DNA of 64,000 nucleotides from Vannielia litorea (GTDB taxonomy: Bacteria; Pseudomonadota; Alphaproteobacteria; Rhodobacterales; Rhodobacteraceae), in the NCBI RefSeq assembly GCF_019801175.1, contig NZ_JAHVJR010000003.1, positions 371,001 to 435,000 on the forward strand, read 5' to 3'. Under the pieces are notes generated by a model. That model was not told where the DNA came from and searched no databases. It was given only the letters and a program-made list of their open reading frames with translations. Position 1 is the first letter of the stretch. Every line of letters starts with the position of its first letter. The translations under genes were made by a program, and so were the position numbers. Of the stretch, positions 33,892 to 42,903 are shown piece by piece.

Positions 33892-35529
33892 TCAACCCTC
33901 CGACCACTCTTTCGCGTGCTTCCGCAACTCAAACTTCTGAATCTTCCCCGTCGGTGTCTTCGGCAGTTCGTGGAACACCACATGCTTGGGCGTCTTGAAC
34001 CCCGCCAGCGACTCCCGGCAGTGGGCGATCAGCTCTTCCTCGGTCGCCTCCGACCCCGGCTTCAGCTCGACGTAGGCGCAGGGGACTTCGCCCCATTTCT
34101 CGTCGGGTTTGGCGACAACGGCGCAGAGGTTCACCGCCGGGTGGTGCATCAGCACGCCCTCGACCTCGACCGAACTCACGTTCTCGCCGCCGGAGATGAT
34201 TATGTCTTTCGCGCGGTCGGTGATCTGGATGTAGCCGTCGGGGTGCTGGATGGCGATGTCTTCGCTGTGGAAGTAGCCGCCGCGGAAGGCCTCTTCGCTG
34301 GCTTCGGGGTTCTTGTAATAGCCCTTCATCACCATGTTGCCGCGCATCACGATCTCGCCGGGCGTTTCGGCATCCATCGGGGTCTGGCTGATGAACTCGT
34401 CCATCACCGTCACCTCCTCGGCGGTGGGCATGGCGACGCCGGTGCGGGCCTTGATGGCGGCGCGGTCCTTTTGCTCCAGCGCGTCCCACTTACCCCCATC
34501 CCAGAGGCATTCGGTTATGGGGCCGTAGGTTTCTGTCAATCCGTAGACCTGGGTCACGTTGAAGCCCAGCGGCTCGACGGCGGCGAGAATGGCGGCGGGG
34601 GGCGGGGCGCCGGCGGTGAAGACCTCGACGGTGTGGTCGAAGCTGCGGCGCTCGGACTCGGGCGCGTTCACCAGCAGGCCGAGCACGATGGGGGCGCCGC
34701 CGAAGTGGGTGACGCCCTCGTCGGCGATGGCGTTGTAGATGTTCTTGGCGGTGACATCGCGGCAGCAGACGACCGTGCCGCCGAGCGCAGGGATCATCCA
34801 GGTGTGGCACCAGTTGTTGCAGTGAAAGAGCGGGACGATCACGAGGTAGCGCGGCTCCATCACCATGCGCCACGAGATCACTTGGCCCAGCGTGCTGAGG
34901 TAGGCGCCGCGATGGTGGTAGACCACTCCCTTGGGGCGGCCGGTGGTGCCGGAGGTGTAGTTGAGCGTCAGGCTCTCCCACTCGTCCTCTGGCATGATCC
35001 AGGGGTAATCTTCGCGGCCCTCGGCCAGAAGCTCCTCATAGGTGGTGTGGCGGCCGGTGGCCTCCAGCCCGGCCTCGGCGTCGGGCACCTCGATGAGCAC
35101 GGGGCGCTCGCCTTCCATGACGCCCAGCGCCTCTTCGGCTAGGGGCACGAAGGCTGTATCGCAGAGGATCAGCCGGGTTTCGGCGTGCTCGAAGATATAG
35201 GCGACTGTGCCCACATCGAGCCGGACGTTGATGGCGTTGAGCACGGCGCCGCAGGCGGGCACGCCGAAGTGGGCCTCGACATGGGGCAGGGTGTTGAGCA
35301 GGAGGGAGGATACGACCTCGCCAGGGCGGATGCCGCGCGCCTCCAGCGCGGAGGCGAGGCGGGAGACGCGGGCGTGATACTGGGCGTAGGTGTGGCGGGT
35401 CGAGCCGTAGACCACCGCCTCCCGCTCGGGGAAGAGTTTGACCGCGCGGGCAAGATGGCTGAGTGGGGTTAGCGGCGCGTGGTTGGCGCGGCGTTTCTGC
35501 AAGCCGCTCTCATCTCTCATCCAGCCCAT
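33892..35529 (-). CDS. acyl-CoA synthetase (AMP-forming ligase)
   Basis: The 545-residue ANL-superfamily enzyme activates a carboxylic acid with ATP and CoA. The P-loop YTSGTTGRPKGVVYHH, VYGLTET, and C-terminal ITDRAKDIIISGGENVSS and TPTGKIQKFELR are complete. It most resembles the group of medium-chain/aromatic ligases that includes plant AAE-type and bacterial 3-methylmercaptopropionate-type ligases. GGGAGGGAG precedes ATG 35529. It lies apart from, but could feed, the beta-oxidation cluster at 37-47 kb. Confidence 0.88.
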   Translation of the reverse strand: MGWMRDESGLQKRRANHAPLTPLSHLARAVKLFPEREAVVYGSTRHTYAQYHARVSRLASALEARGIRPGEVVSSLLLNTLPHVEAHFGVPACGAVLNAINVRLDVGTVAYIFEHAETRLILCDTAFVPLAEEALGVMEGERPVLIEVPDAEAGLEATGRHTTYEELLAEGREDYPWIMPEDEWESLTLNYTSGTTGRPKGVVYHHRGAYLSTLGQVISWRMVMEPRYLVIVPLFHCNNWCHTWMIPALGGTVVCCRDVTAKNIYNAIADEGVTHFGGAPIVLGLLVNAPESERRSFDHTVEVFTAGAPPPAAILAAVEPLGFNVTQVYGLTETYGPITECLWDGGKWDALEQKDRAAIKARTGVAMPTAEEVTVMDEFISQTPMDAETPGEIVMRGNMVMKGYYKNPEASEEAFRGGYFHSEDIAIQHPDGYIQITDRAKDIIISGGENVSSVEVEGVLMHHPAVNLCAVVAKPDEKWGEVPCAYVELKPGSEATEEELIAHCRESLAGFKTPKHVVFHELPKTPTGKIQKFELRKHAKEWSEG

Positions 35530-35625
35530 CGTGCGCTCCCTCCCTGTCGCGTCGGCCCAGAATAATCGCCGCGCGGCAGGGATCAAGAAATTGCCGGGGC
35601 CGGGGGGCGGAGATAGTGTCGCGCC

Positions 35626-36282
35626 ATGATCCTCTCACGCGGGCGCGGCTACCTCTTCATCCACATTCCCAAGACCGGGGGCACCTCGATGGCGCTGGCG
35701 CTGGAGGCGCGGGCAATGGCGGATGATGTGATGCTGGGCGACACGCCGAAGGCGCTGAAGCGGCGGCGGCGTGTGAAAGATGTGCAGACGGCAGGGCGGC
35801 TTTGGAAGCACTCGCGGCTCGTAGATTTGCCGGGGCTTGTGGAAGAAGAGGAGATGCAACGGCTCTTCGTGTTCACCCTCGTCCGCAACCCTTGGGCCCG
35901 GATGGTGAGCTATTATTACTGGCTCCGGGCGCAAAGCTTTGACCACCCCGCCGTGACCCTCGCGCAGCAACTGGGATTTAACGAATTCGTGGCGCACCGG
36001 CACACGCAGGCCAGCCTGAGCGCGGCAGATTATGGCAGCTATGTGCGCCTGCCTTCCGGCGCGGAGCACTGCCAATTGTTCATCCGGCTGGAACATCTGG
36101 AGCAGGATATCGCCCCGCTTGAGGCGCATCTTGGGCTTGCTCTCACGCCGCTGCCGCATGTGAACCGGAGCGCCCGCGAGGCGGACTGGCGCGGCGTTTT
36201 TAGTAAACAAAGCAAGGCCGATGTGGCCCGCATCGCCGCCCGCGACATTGCCCGTTTCGGCTACCGGTTCGAGGGCGATTGA
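35626..36282 (+). CDS. sulfotransferase family 2-like protein
   Basis: 218 residues with the PAPS 5'-phosphosulfate loop FIHIPKTGGTSM at the N-terminus and the 3'-phosphate motif LVRNPWARMVSYYYW near residue 87. It would sulfate a surface glycan or small metabolite; the acceptor is unknown. The gene is divergent from the acyl-CoA ligase and is followed by a 190-base AT-richer gap before the Hint gene. Confidence 0.82.
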   Translation: MILSRGRGYLFIHIPKTGGTSMALALEARAMADDVMLGDTPKALKRRRRVKDVQTAGRLWKHSRLVDLPGLVEEEEMQRLFVFTLVRNPWARMVSYYYWLRAQSFDHPAVTLAQQLGFNEFVAHRHTQASLSAADYGSYVRLPSGAEHCQLFIRLEHLEQDIAPLEAHLGLALTPLPHVNRSAREADWRGVFSKQSKADVARIAARDIARFGYRFEGD

Positions 36283-36476
36283 CCGGGTTTTGGTAAATTG
36301 CCTCGTGCATCCGATTCAATTTTTAGACGCCTGCCGAATTGTCGCCCGTGCCGAAACACTGCCGCATTCTGGCCCGTTTACGGACTGAATGAGGGCTAGG
36401 GAATCACTCTGACTGTCTTTGCTGCTACCGGAGCCGCAGCTGCCGATTTGGTTCCGCAATGAGGGGATGGTGCAAA

Positions 36477-37178
36477 ATGTTCATGGGATGGAAAACGAAT
36501 GATCTGAGTATCGCTGGCGTGCGGCCCGCAGGCGACCGACGCCGCGATGCGCGCGGCGCGGGCCACGGGATCGTGGCGGGCACGCTGGTGGCGACCTCAA
36601 TGGGCTGGCGCCCGGTCGAGGCCCTGATGCTGGGCGACGAGGTGATGACTTTCGATGGCGGCATGCAGCGGATCACCGGGCTGAGCCGCGCACGCCTGTG
36701 GAACGGCGAGGCCGAGTGCCCGCGTGCGATGTGGCCGATCCGGGTGCCCGCGGGGCTGGTTGGCAACCGCCGCGATCTGGTGCTGATGCCCGAAGAGACC
36801 GTGGTGATCGAGAGTGATGCCGCCGAAGACATGTATGACGACCCCTTCGCCCTCATCCCGGCGATGGCCCTCATCGACATGCCCGGCGTGGAGCGCGTTT
36901 GCCCGGCGACCGAGATCGAGGTGGTCTCGATCAGCTTCGACGAGGATCAAGTGATCTTCGTGGAAGGCTCGGCGCTGATCTTCTGCCCGACCGGCGCGGC
37001 CGGCGAGCCGATTGGCATGGCGGCCCTGCTGAGCGAAGAGTTCAACGGCACGGCGAGCAGCGCCTATCAGGTGCTGTCACTCGATGACGCCCGTTTGCTG
37101 GCGAGCTGCATGGTGGCCGAGCAGGCTGCCCGCGGTGTGCCCGCCGCGGCGGCACGGGCCGGGCGGCTGGCCGCCTGA
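36477..37178 (+). CDS. Hint-domain protein lacking the nucleophilic cysteine
   Basis: 233 residues from ATG 36477, preceded by GAGGGGA (ATG 36459 is an alternative). The core HGIVAGTLVATSMGWRPVEALMLGDEVMTFDGGMQRITG is the Hint (hedgehog/intein) fold start common in Rhodobacteraceae. Most such proteins have Cys before the Gly-Thr turn; here the position is Val/Ala, so autoprocessing is doubtful. The C-terminal half has no other recognised domain. A bidirectional terminator follows at 37325. Confidence 0.78.
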   Translation: MFMGWKTNDLSIAGVRPAGDRRRDARGAGHGIVAGTLVATSMGWRPVEALMLGDEVMTFDGGMQRITGLSRARLWNGEAECPRAMWPIRVPAGLVGNRRDLVLMPEETVVIESDAAEDMYDDPFALIPAMALIDMPGVERVCPATEIEVVSISFDEDQVIFVEGSALIFCPTGAAGEPIGMAALLSEEFNGTASSAYQVLSLDDARLLASCMVAEQAARGVPAAAARAGRLAA

Positions 37179-37324
37179 CGGATTGAGACAACGGCGGGCC
37201 GGAAGCGGCGCGCCACTGACCACGCCACGTCGGGGGCGCGCCTTGCTCCCGACAGAACGCGACAGACAAGGCCCGCCCCGACTGGCGTTTCCATCCCACC
37301 TCCAGGGTATGGGCCTCTGAACGG

Positions 37325-37363
37325 AAAACCCCGGCGAGACAGAAGTCCGCCGGGGTTTTTTTT
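37325..37363. terminator. bidirectional rho-independent terminator
   Basis: AAAACCCCGGCG (37325-37336) pairs perfectly with CGCCGGGGTTTT (37348-37359) and is followed by more T. It serves the Hint gene on the plus strand and, in mirror image with its own U run, the beta-oxidation cluster on the minus strand. Confidence 0.9.
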
Positions 37364-37398
37364 ATGGTTCGGTTCGGTGGGTTGGCCCCCACCAGATC

Positions 37399-39600
37399 TT
37401 AGGCGGCCTTTGCGTCTGCACCGGTGCCGAAACGGTCGTAGAAGGTGCCGCCGGAGGCTGCGATCTCGCGCAGCAGGGCCGGGGTGGCGAAGCGGTCGCC
37501 GTGGGCGGCGGTGAGGGCCTCGGTGAGTTCCACGGCACGTTCGGCGCCGAGGATATCGAGCCAGCTGAACGGGCCGCCGGACCACGGGGCGAAGCCCCAG
37601 CCGAGAATGGCGCCCACGTCGCCCTCGCGGATGTCTTCCAGCACGCCCTCTTCCAGCGCGCGGACGGCCTCGAGCACTTGGGCGAAGAGCAGGCGGTGCT
37701 GCACCTCGCTGAGGTCTGGCTGCTCGTCTGCGACAGGGTACTTGGCTTCAAGCCCCTCCCAGAGCAGGCCGCGCTTGCGCTTGTCGTCGTAGCTGTAGAA
37801 GCCCGCGTTCGACTTGCGGCCGAGGCGGCTCTCGTCGGCCATCCAGAACAGCACCTCGTCGACCGCGCCATCAGGGTAGGCATCGCCCATCGCGGCCTTG
37901 GTGGCCTTGGCGATCTTTACCCCGAGGTCGATGGAGGTTTCATCGACCAGTTGGAGCGGGCCGAGCGGCATGCCGACCAGCTTGGCAGCGTTCTCCACCA
38001 GCGCAGGTTCCACGCCCTCCTTCACCATGCGGATGCCCTCGTTGATGTAGGGGATGATGCAGCGGTTGGCGTAGAAGAAGCGGGCATCGTTCACGACGAT
38101 CGGCGTTTTGCGGATCTGGCGGACGTAGTCGAGCGCCTTGGCGACGGCGCGGCTGCCGGTTTGCTGGCCCTTGATGATCTCCACCAGCATCATCTTTTCG
38201 ACCGGCGAGAAGAAGTGAATGCCGATGAACTGCTCGGGGTTGTCCGAGGCTTTGGCCAGCTCGGTGATCGGCAGGGTGGAGGTGTTTGTGGCGAAGATGC
38301 AATCGGGGCCGACGGCCGCGAGCACCTCCTTGGTGACGGCGGCTTTGATGCCCACGTCTTCGAACACCGCCTCGACGATCAGGTCACAGCCTTTGAGCGC
38401 GGCGTAGTCGGTGGTGGCGGTGATCCGGGCCAGCACCTCTTCCTTCTTCTCGAGCGTGGTCTTTTTGCGGGCGATGCCCTTGTCGAGATAGCTCTCGGAG
38501 TAGGCCTTGCCCTTGTCGGCGGCCTCCTGCTTCTGGTCGATCAGGACCACCTCGATGCCTGCCTGCGCCGAGACCAGCGCGATGCCCGCGCCCATCATTC
38601 CCGCGCCGATGACGCCGACCTTGCTGACCTTCTCATCGGCCACGTCGGGCCGGTTGGCGCCTTTCTCCAAGGCTTCCTTGTTGATGAAGAGCGAGCGGAT
38701 CATGGCGGAGGAGGAGGGGTTCATCAGGACATTGGTGAACCAGCGGGCCTCGATCTTGAGGGCGGTGTCGAAGGGCACCTGCATGCCTTCATAGACCGAC
38801 GACAGCAGCGCCTTGGCAGCCGGGTAGACGCCCTTGGTGTTGCCGTTGACCATGGCGGAGGCGCCGACGAAGGTCATGAAGCCTGCGGGGTGGTAGGGGG
38901 TGCCGCCGGGGATCTTGTAGCCCTTTTCGTCCCAAGGCTTCACGATCTTGGGCTCGGAGAGCACCCACTCCTTGGCGCGGGTCAGAAGCTCTTCGGGGGC
39001 GACGACCTCATCGACTACGCCGGCCGATTTGGCCTTCTTCGGATCGTTCAGCTTTCCCTCCAGCAGCAGGGGCGAGGCGCCCATCGCGCCCAGCTTCCAC
39101 GACAGGCGGGTGGTGCCGCCCATACCGGGGAAGATGCCGACCATGATCTCGGGCAGGCCGATCTTGGCCTTCGGGTTGTCGGCGGCGATGATGTAGTGGC
39201 AGGCGAGCGGGATCTCGAGGCCGATGCCGAGCGCGGTGCCGGGGAGGGCGGCGACGATGGGCTTGCCGCCCTTGTTCTTGTCGTCCATCCCGCCGCGCTC
39301 GAGTTTGCGCAGGATCTTGTGGGTGGCCATGATGCCGTCGAAGAGGCCCTTGGCAGGGTTGTCGCCGGCGCTCTCCTTCATCTTGGCGATGATGTTCAGG
39401 TCCATGCCGCCGGCAAAGCTGCCCTCTTTGCCGGAGGTGAGGATCACGCCTTTCACGGCGTCATCGGCCAGCACATCGTCGATCAGCGCGTCGAGCTCCT
39501 GAAAGCCCTCCATGTTCATCACGTTCATGGATTTGCCGGGCGTGTCCCAAGTGAGGGTGGCCACGCCGTCGGCGTCTATGCTCTTGGTGAATTGGGTCAT
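37399..39600 (-). CDS. bifunctional enoyl-CoA hydratase/3-hydroxyacyl-CoA dehydrogenase (FadB/FadJ type)
   Basis: The 733-residue protein joins an N-terminal crotonase domain (oxyanion-hole region ALGIGLEIPLACHY, catalytic LPEIMVGIFPGMGG) with an NAD-binding hydroxyacyl-CoA dehydrogenase (VGVIGAGMMGAGIALVSAQ; IHFFSPVEKMMLVE). Together these carry out steps two and three of fatty-acid beta-oxidation. With the thiolase at 41020 and the acyl-CoA dehydrogenase at 44634, the whole cycle is encoded in this minus-strand cluster. It is the last gene of the cluster. Confidence 0.93.
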   Translation of the reverse strand: MTQFTKSIDADGVATLTWDTPGKSMNVMNMEGFQELDALIDDVLADDAVKGVILTSGKEGSFAGGMDLNIIAKMKESAGDNPAKGLFDGIMATHKILRKLERGGMDDKNKGGKPIVAALPGTALGIGLEIPLACHYIIAADNPKAKIGLPEIMVGIFPGMGGTTRLSWKLGAMGASPLLLEGKLNDPKKAKSAGVVDEVVAPEELLTRAKEWVLSEPKIVKPWDEKGYKIPGGTPYHPAGFMTFVGASAMVNGNTKGVYPAAKALLSSVYEGMQVPFDTALKIEARWFTNVLMNPSSSAMIRSLFINKEALEKGANRPDVADEKVSKVGVIGAGMMGAGIALVSAQAGIEVVLIDQKQEAADKGKAYSESYLDKGIARKKTTLEKKEEVLARITATTDYAALKGCDLIVEAVFEDVGIKAAVTKEVLAAVGPDCIFATNTSTLPITELAKASDNPEQFIGIHFFSPVEKMMLVEIIKGQQTGSRAVAKALDYVRQIRKTPIVVNDARFFYANRCIIPYINEGIRMVKEGVEPALVENAAKLVGMPLGPLQLVDETSIDLGVKIAKATKAAMGDAYPDGAVDEVLFWMADESRLGRKSNAGFYSYDDKRKRGLLWEGLEAKYPVADEQPDLSEVQHRLLFAQVLEAVRALEEGVLEDIREGDVGAILGWGFAPWSGGPFSWLDILGAERAVELTEALTAAHGDRFATPALLREIAASGGTFYDRFGTGADAKAA

Positions 39601-39619
39601 GGGTTCTCTCCCTTTCGGC

Positions 39620-40552
39620 TCAGCGGGGCCCGTCCCACGGGCTGCCGTCTCTGTAGGTGAAGCGGATCTCGCCGCCTTCGATTTCGATGCGGAAGTCGTG
39701 ATCGGTGTAGTGGGCCACCTCTGAGGGGGCCTTGGTGCCGATCACGAGGAACGTCGCGGGGGCGTCGCTCCGGTTGGTCATGTGGTGGCCGTTGGCCTCG
39801 CCCGCTGGGAAGGTGGCCACATCGCCGGGCGCCATCGGATGCGTGCCGTGGTCGTCGACCAGCACGAAGTGGCCCTCGGTCACGATCAGGAACTCGTCCT
39901 CGTTCTCGTGCCAGTGCCGCAGCGAGGCGAGCGCGCCGGGCTGGAGGTTGACGAGGTTGGCGCCGAACTGGGTGAGCCCGCCGTGCTGGCCGAGCCGCAG
40001 CGAGGAGCGGCCGCCGACCATGGCGTTGTAGGGCTCGGGGTAGATCGAGCCGGTTTTCACCGGCGCGGCGGAAGGGTCGAGCAGGGCGCTGGGCAGCTCG
40101 GCGGGGGCCGCGGCATCGTCAGGCAGCATCTGCCGGTCGCCCGCTGCGGGGATCAGCTTTTTCTCGCCGTGATCAGGGTAATGGACCACGTCATCTCCGC
40201 CGCGTTTGCCGACGATCAGGTAGCTGCAGGGCGTATTGCTCGCGTTTTCGATGCAATGGGCGTTGGCGACGCCCTTGGGCCAGGCCACCGCGTCGCCGGG
40301 GCGTAGCGTGCTGCTGCCGCGGTTCTCGTGCAGCGTGGCCTCGCCGGTGAGCATCCACAGGAACTCGTCCTGCTCTTCGTGCCAATGGCGGTTCGATGAG
40401 CGGGAGCCGGGCTGCAACTCTTCGACGAAGGCGCCGAACTGGGTGAGGCCGCCAGTATCGGAATAGAGCCGCGCCTCATAGGCACCGTGGCTGGCGATAG
40501 CCTCGGGGGTGCCGTGGTCGCGGCGGACGCTGTCGTGCGGGATCACCGGCAT
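39620..40552 (-). CDS. bicupin protein
   Basis: 310 residues made of two similar cupin halves, each with a metal-binding set: RHWHEEQDEFLWMLTGEATL ... GDAVAWPKGVANAHCIEN and LRHWHENEDEFLIVTEGHFVL ... GDVATFPAGEANGHHMTN. Bicupins can be oxidases, decarboxylases or sensors; the reaction is unknown here. Its ATG overlaps the end of the SnoaL-like gene by ten bases, so it belongs to the beta-oxidation cluster. Confidence 0.85.
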   Translation of the reverse strand: MPVIPHDSVRRDHGTPEAIASHGAYEARLYSDTGGLTQFGAFVEELQPGSRSSNRHWHEEQDEFLWMLTGEATLHENRGSSTLRPGDAVAWPKGVANAHCIENASNTPCSYLIVGKRGGDDVVHYPDHGEKKLIPAAGDRQMLPDDAAAPAELPSALLDPSAAPVKTGSIYPEPYNAMVGGRSSLRLGQHGGLTQFGANLVNLQPGALASLRHWHENEDEFLIVTEGHFVLVDDHGTHPMAPGDVATFPAGEANGHHMTNRSDAPATFLVIGTKAPSEVAHYTDHDFRIEIEGGEIRFTYRDGSPWDGPR

Positions 40553-41010
40553 GGCCGCTCCTCCCAGCTGCGCGTGAGGGCCTTGGCGAGGCGCTCGTCA
40601 TCCGTGGCGTATTGGCTGGAGGCGATCATCCAGCGGCCCTCGATCCGGCGCAGCAAAGAGAAGGCCGGGAAGGGGCTGGAGAGCAGGCTGCTGCCGCACA
40701 TCATTCGGGTGACGTGAGTGGCCTTGACCCTGTCAGGCCCGTCGAACTCGGCGGCGATGCAGTCGCGCTCCAGCGAGGTCAGGCCGATTTGGTCGAAGTA
40801 GGCCATGACCTCGGTGAAGAGATCGTGCAGGTCGGCCAGATCCTTCACCAGCCGCAGCCCGCCGAAGCTGTGCACATCGCCGGGCACGACGAAGTGGGGC
40901 GCGAAAGCCGCGTAGTCGCGATCGCGGTAGGCCGCGCCGGTCACGTCCAGCAGATGCTGGCTGATGGCGCGGGCCTCTTCGTCGCTGCCTATGTTGCCGG
41001 AGGCGTCCAA
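40543..41010 (-). CDS. NTF2/SnoaL-like small protein
   Basis: 155 residues whose pattern (AAYRDRDYAAFAPHFVVP, FTEVMAYFDQIGLTSLERDCIAAEFDGPDRVKATHVTRMM, LLRRIEGRWMIASSQY) fits the NTF2/SnoaL-like fold, used by small hydrolases, isomerases and sensors of lipophilic ligands. Placed between the thiolase and the bicupin genes with overlap, it probably shares their transcript. Substrate unknown. Confidence 0.7.
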   Translation of the reverse strand: MDASGNIGSDEEARAISQHLLDVTGAAYRDRDYAAFAPHFVVPGDVHSFGGLRLVKDLADLHDLFTEVMAYFDQIGLTSLERDCIAAEFDGPDRVKATHVTRMMCGSSLLSSPFPAFSLLRRIEGRWMIASSQYATDDERLAKALTRSWEERPCR

Positions 41011-41019
41011 GGGTCGGCC

Positions 41020-42231
41020 TCAGACGCGCTCAATGATGGTGGCGGCGCCCATGCCGGAGGCGACGCAGAGGGTGGCGAGGCCGAGCTCTTTATCTTGCCG
41101 CTCCAGCTCATCGAGCAGGGTGCCGAGGATGATCGCGCCGGTGGCGCCCAGCGGGTGGCCCATGGCGATGGAGCCGCCGTTGGGGTTGACGAGGGCCGGG
41201 TCGACATCGAAGGCCTGCATGAAGCGGAGCACCACGGAGGCGAAGGCCTCGTTGACCTCGAAGAGGTCGATGTCGGACACGCTCATGCCGTTGTCGGCCA
41301 TGATCTTCTCGGTCACGGGCACGGGGCCGGTGAGCATGATGGTCGGGTCGGTGCCGATCTTGGCGGTGGCGCGGATGCGGGCGCGGGCTTTCAGCCCGTG
41401 AGCCTCGCCGAACTCTTTGGAGCCGATCAGCACGCCCGCCGAGCCATCGACGATGCCGGAACTGTTGCCCGCGTGGTGGATGTGATTGATCCGCTCGAGG
41501 TGCGGGTACTTCATCAGCGCGATCTTGTCGAAGCCGGGCATGACCTCGCCCATGTCCTTGAAGGACGGGTTGAGCGCACCGAGCGCCTGCATGTCGGTGC
41601 CGGGGCGCATGTATTCATCACGGTCAAGGATGGTGAGGCCGTTCTGATCGGTTACCGGCACGATGGACTTGGAGAAGCGCTCGGCCTCCCATGCGGCAGC
41701 GGCGCGGTCCTGGCTCTCGACGGCCAGCGCATCGGCCTGATCGCGGGTGAAGCCGTATTCGGTGGCGATGATATCGGCAGAAATACCCTGCGGGACGAAA
41801 TAGTGCTTCATCGCGACGGAGGGATCGACGGCCACGGCGGCGCCGTCGGAGCCCATCGGCACGCGGCTCATGCACTCGACACCACCGGCGATATAGCCCG
41901 CGCCTGCGCCGCCCTTCACCTGGTTCGCGGCGAGGTTCACGGCCTCGAGGCCGGAGGCGCAGAAGCGGTTGATCGAGAGGCCGGGGATGCGCTCGTCGAG
42001 ATCGGAGGCCAGAACGGCGGTACGGGCAAGGCAGCCGCCTTGCTCTTTCACCTGGGTCGCGTTGCCCCAGATCACGTCTTCCACTGCGTGACCCTCAAGG
42101 CCGTTGCGCTCCTTGATGGCGTTCAGCACGCCAGCGGAGAGGGTCATGGCGGTGACTTCGTGCAGCGAGCCGTCCTTGCGGCCCTTGCCACGCGGAGTGC
42201 GAACGGCGTCGTAGATATAGGCTTCGGTCAT
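41020..42231 (-). CDS. acetyl-CoA C-acyltransferase (thiolase)
   Basis: The 403-residue thiolase has the nucleophile Cys in INRFCASGLEAVN (near residue 90), the His in GGSIAMGHPLGATGA and the second Cys in LCVASGMGAA. It releases acetyl-CoA in the last step of beta-oxidation, matching the FadB/J-type gene downstream. ATG 42231 is preferred: GGAG lies six bases upstream and the start overlaps the stop of the preceding gene as ATGA. Confidence 0.93.
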   Translation of the reverse strand: MTEAYIYDAVRTPRGKGRKDGSLHEVTAMTLSAGVLNAIKERNGLEGHAVEDVIWGNATQVKEQGGCLARTAVLASDLDERIPGLSINRFCASGLEAVNLAANQVKGGAGAGYIAGGVECMSRVPMGSDGAAVAVDPSVAMKHYFVPQGISADIIATEYGFTRDQADALAVESQDRAAAAWEAERFSKSIVPVTDQNGLTILDRDEYMRPGTDMQALGALNPSFKDMGEVMPGFDKIALMKYPHLERINHIHHAGNSSGIVDGSAGVLIGSKEFGEAHGLKARARIRATAKIGTDPTIMLTGPVPVTEKIMADNGMSVSDIDLFEVNEAFASVVLRFMQAFDVDPALVNPNGGSIAMGHPLGATGAIILGTLLDELERQDKELGLATLCVASGMGAATIIERV

Positions 42232-42899
42232 TGCGGTCTCCATTTTCGGCGCCAGGCGTTTATGGACGCGCGCCATTGAATTTGGGTCGGAACAGAGTGG
42301 GTTGCGCCGATCCGCTTGCGGGCGGCCTCGATGGTGCCAGGCAGGGGCGGAAGGGCGGTCGTGTCGTTGCAGGTTGCGGGGTCGAGCTGGGTCAAGAACC
42401 AGCGGGCGGCGGCGCGGCGCATCGGGTAGCCCTCGGCCACGTCAGCCTCGACCACTGGCTGGTAGTTGGTGACCAGCAGGGTGAGCAGGCGCTCGTGCTC
42501 TTCCTGGCTCTGATGGCCCCAGGTCAGATGGGCCTCCAGCATATCTGCTGGAACGGTGGCCAGCGCCTCGCGGCTTGCCACCAACTCAGCGTTCAGCGCA
42601 TCCCACCCCGTCGCGATGGCAACGAGGGCGATGTCGGCAATGGCAGCATCCAGCCCGTCCGGCGCATGGCCGAAGGCGCTGGGCGTGTCGAAGGACCCGA
42701 GCGCGGCCTCGTAGAAGCCGGAGAACACCACCGCCAGCCGCAGCGGCTCTGGCAGGTCGGTCAGCCCGAAGCCGCCGTGCTGCATCAGGTTGACCGCGCT
42801 ATCGGCCAGCACCGTGATCGCGTCATGGCGGCGAAACGGGCCGTAGTCCGGCGGGGCCTGCGCAAGATCGCGCTCAAGGAGGGTGATGGTCGGCGTCAT
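42228..42899 (-). CDS. uncharacterised 223-aa protein in the beta-oxidation cluster
   Basis: I do not recognise a domain. It is acidic and largely helical with segments such as RLAVVFSGFYEAALGSFDTPSAFG and TWGHQSQEEHERLLTLLVTNYQP. ATG 42899 or GTG 42911 may be the start; neither has a good ribosome site, but the GST gene ends at 42904, implying coupling. Its stop overlaps the thiolase start, so it is very likely expressed with the cluster. Confidence 0.65.
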   Translation of the reverse strand: MTPTITLLERDLAQAPPDYGPFRRHDAITVLADSAVNLMQHGGFGLTDLPEPLRLAVVFSGFYEAALGSFDTPSAFGHAPDGLDAAIADIALVAIATGWDALNAELVASREALATVPADMLEAHLTWGHQSQEEHERLLTLLVTNYQPVVEADVAEGYPMRRAAARWFLTQLDPATCNDTTALPPLPGTIEAARKRIGATHSVPTQIQWRASINAWRRKWRPQ

Positions 42900-42903
42900 C
42901 GGT

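Noticed and set aside
37501..39660. Plus-strand frame of about 719 codons antisense to the FadB/J-type gene
   Set aside because: Product is His/Asp/Gly-rich, the shadow typical of high-GC genes; the minus-strand gene has full catalytic motifs.
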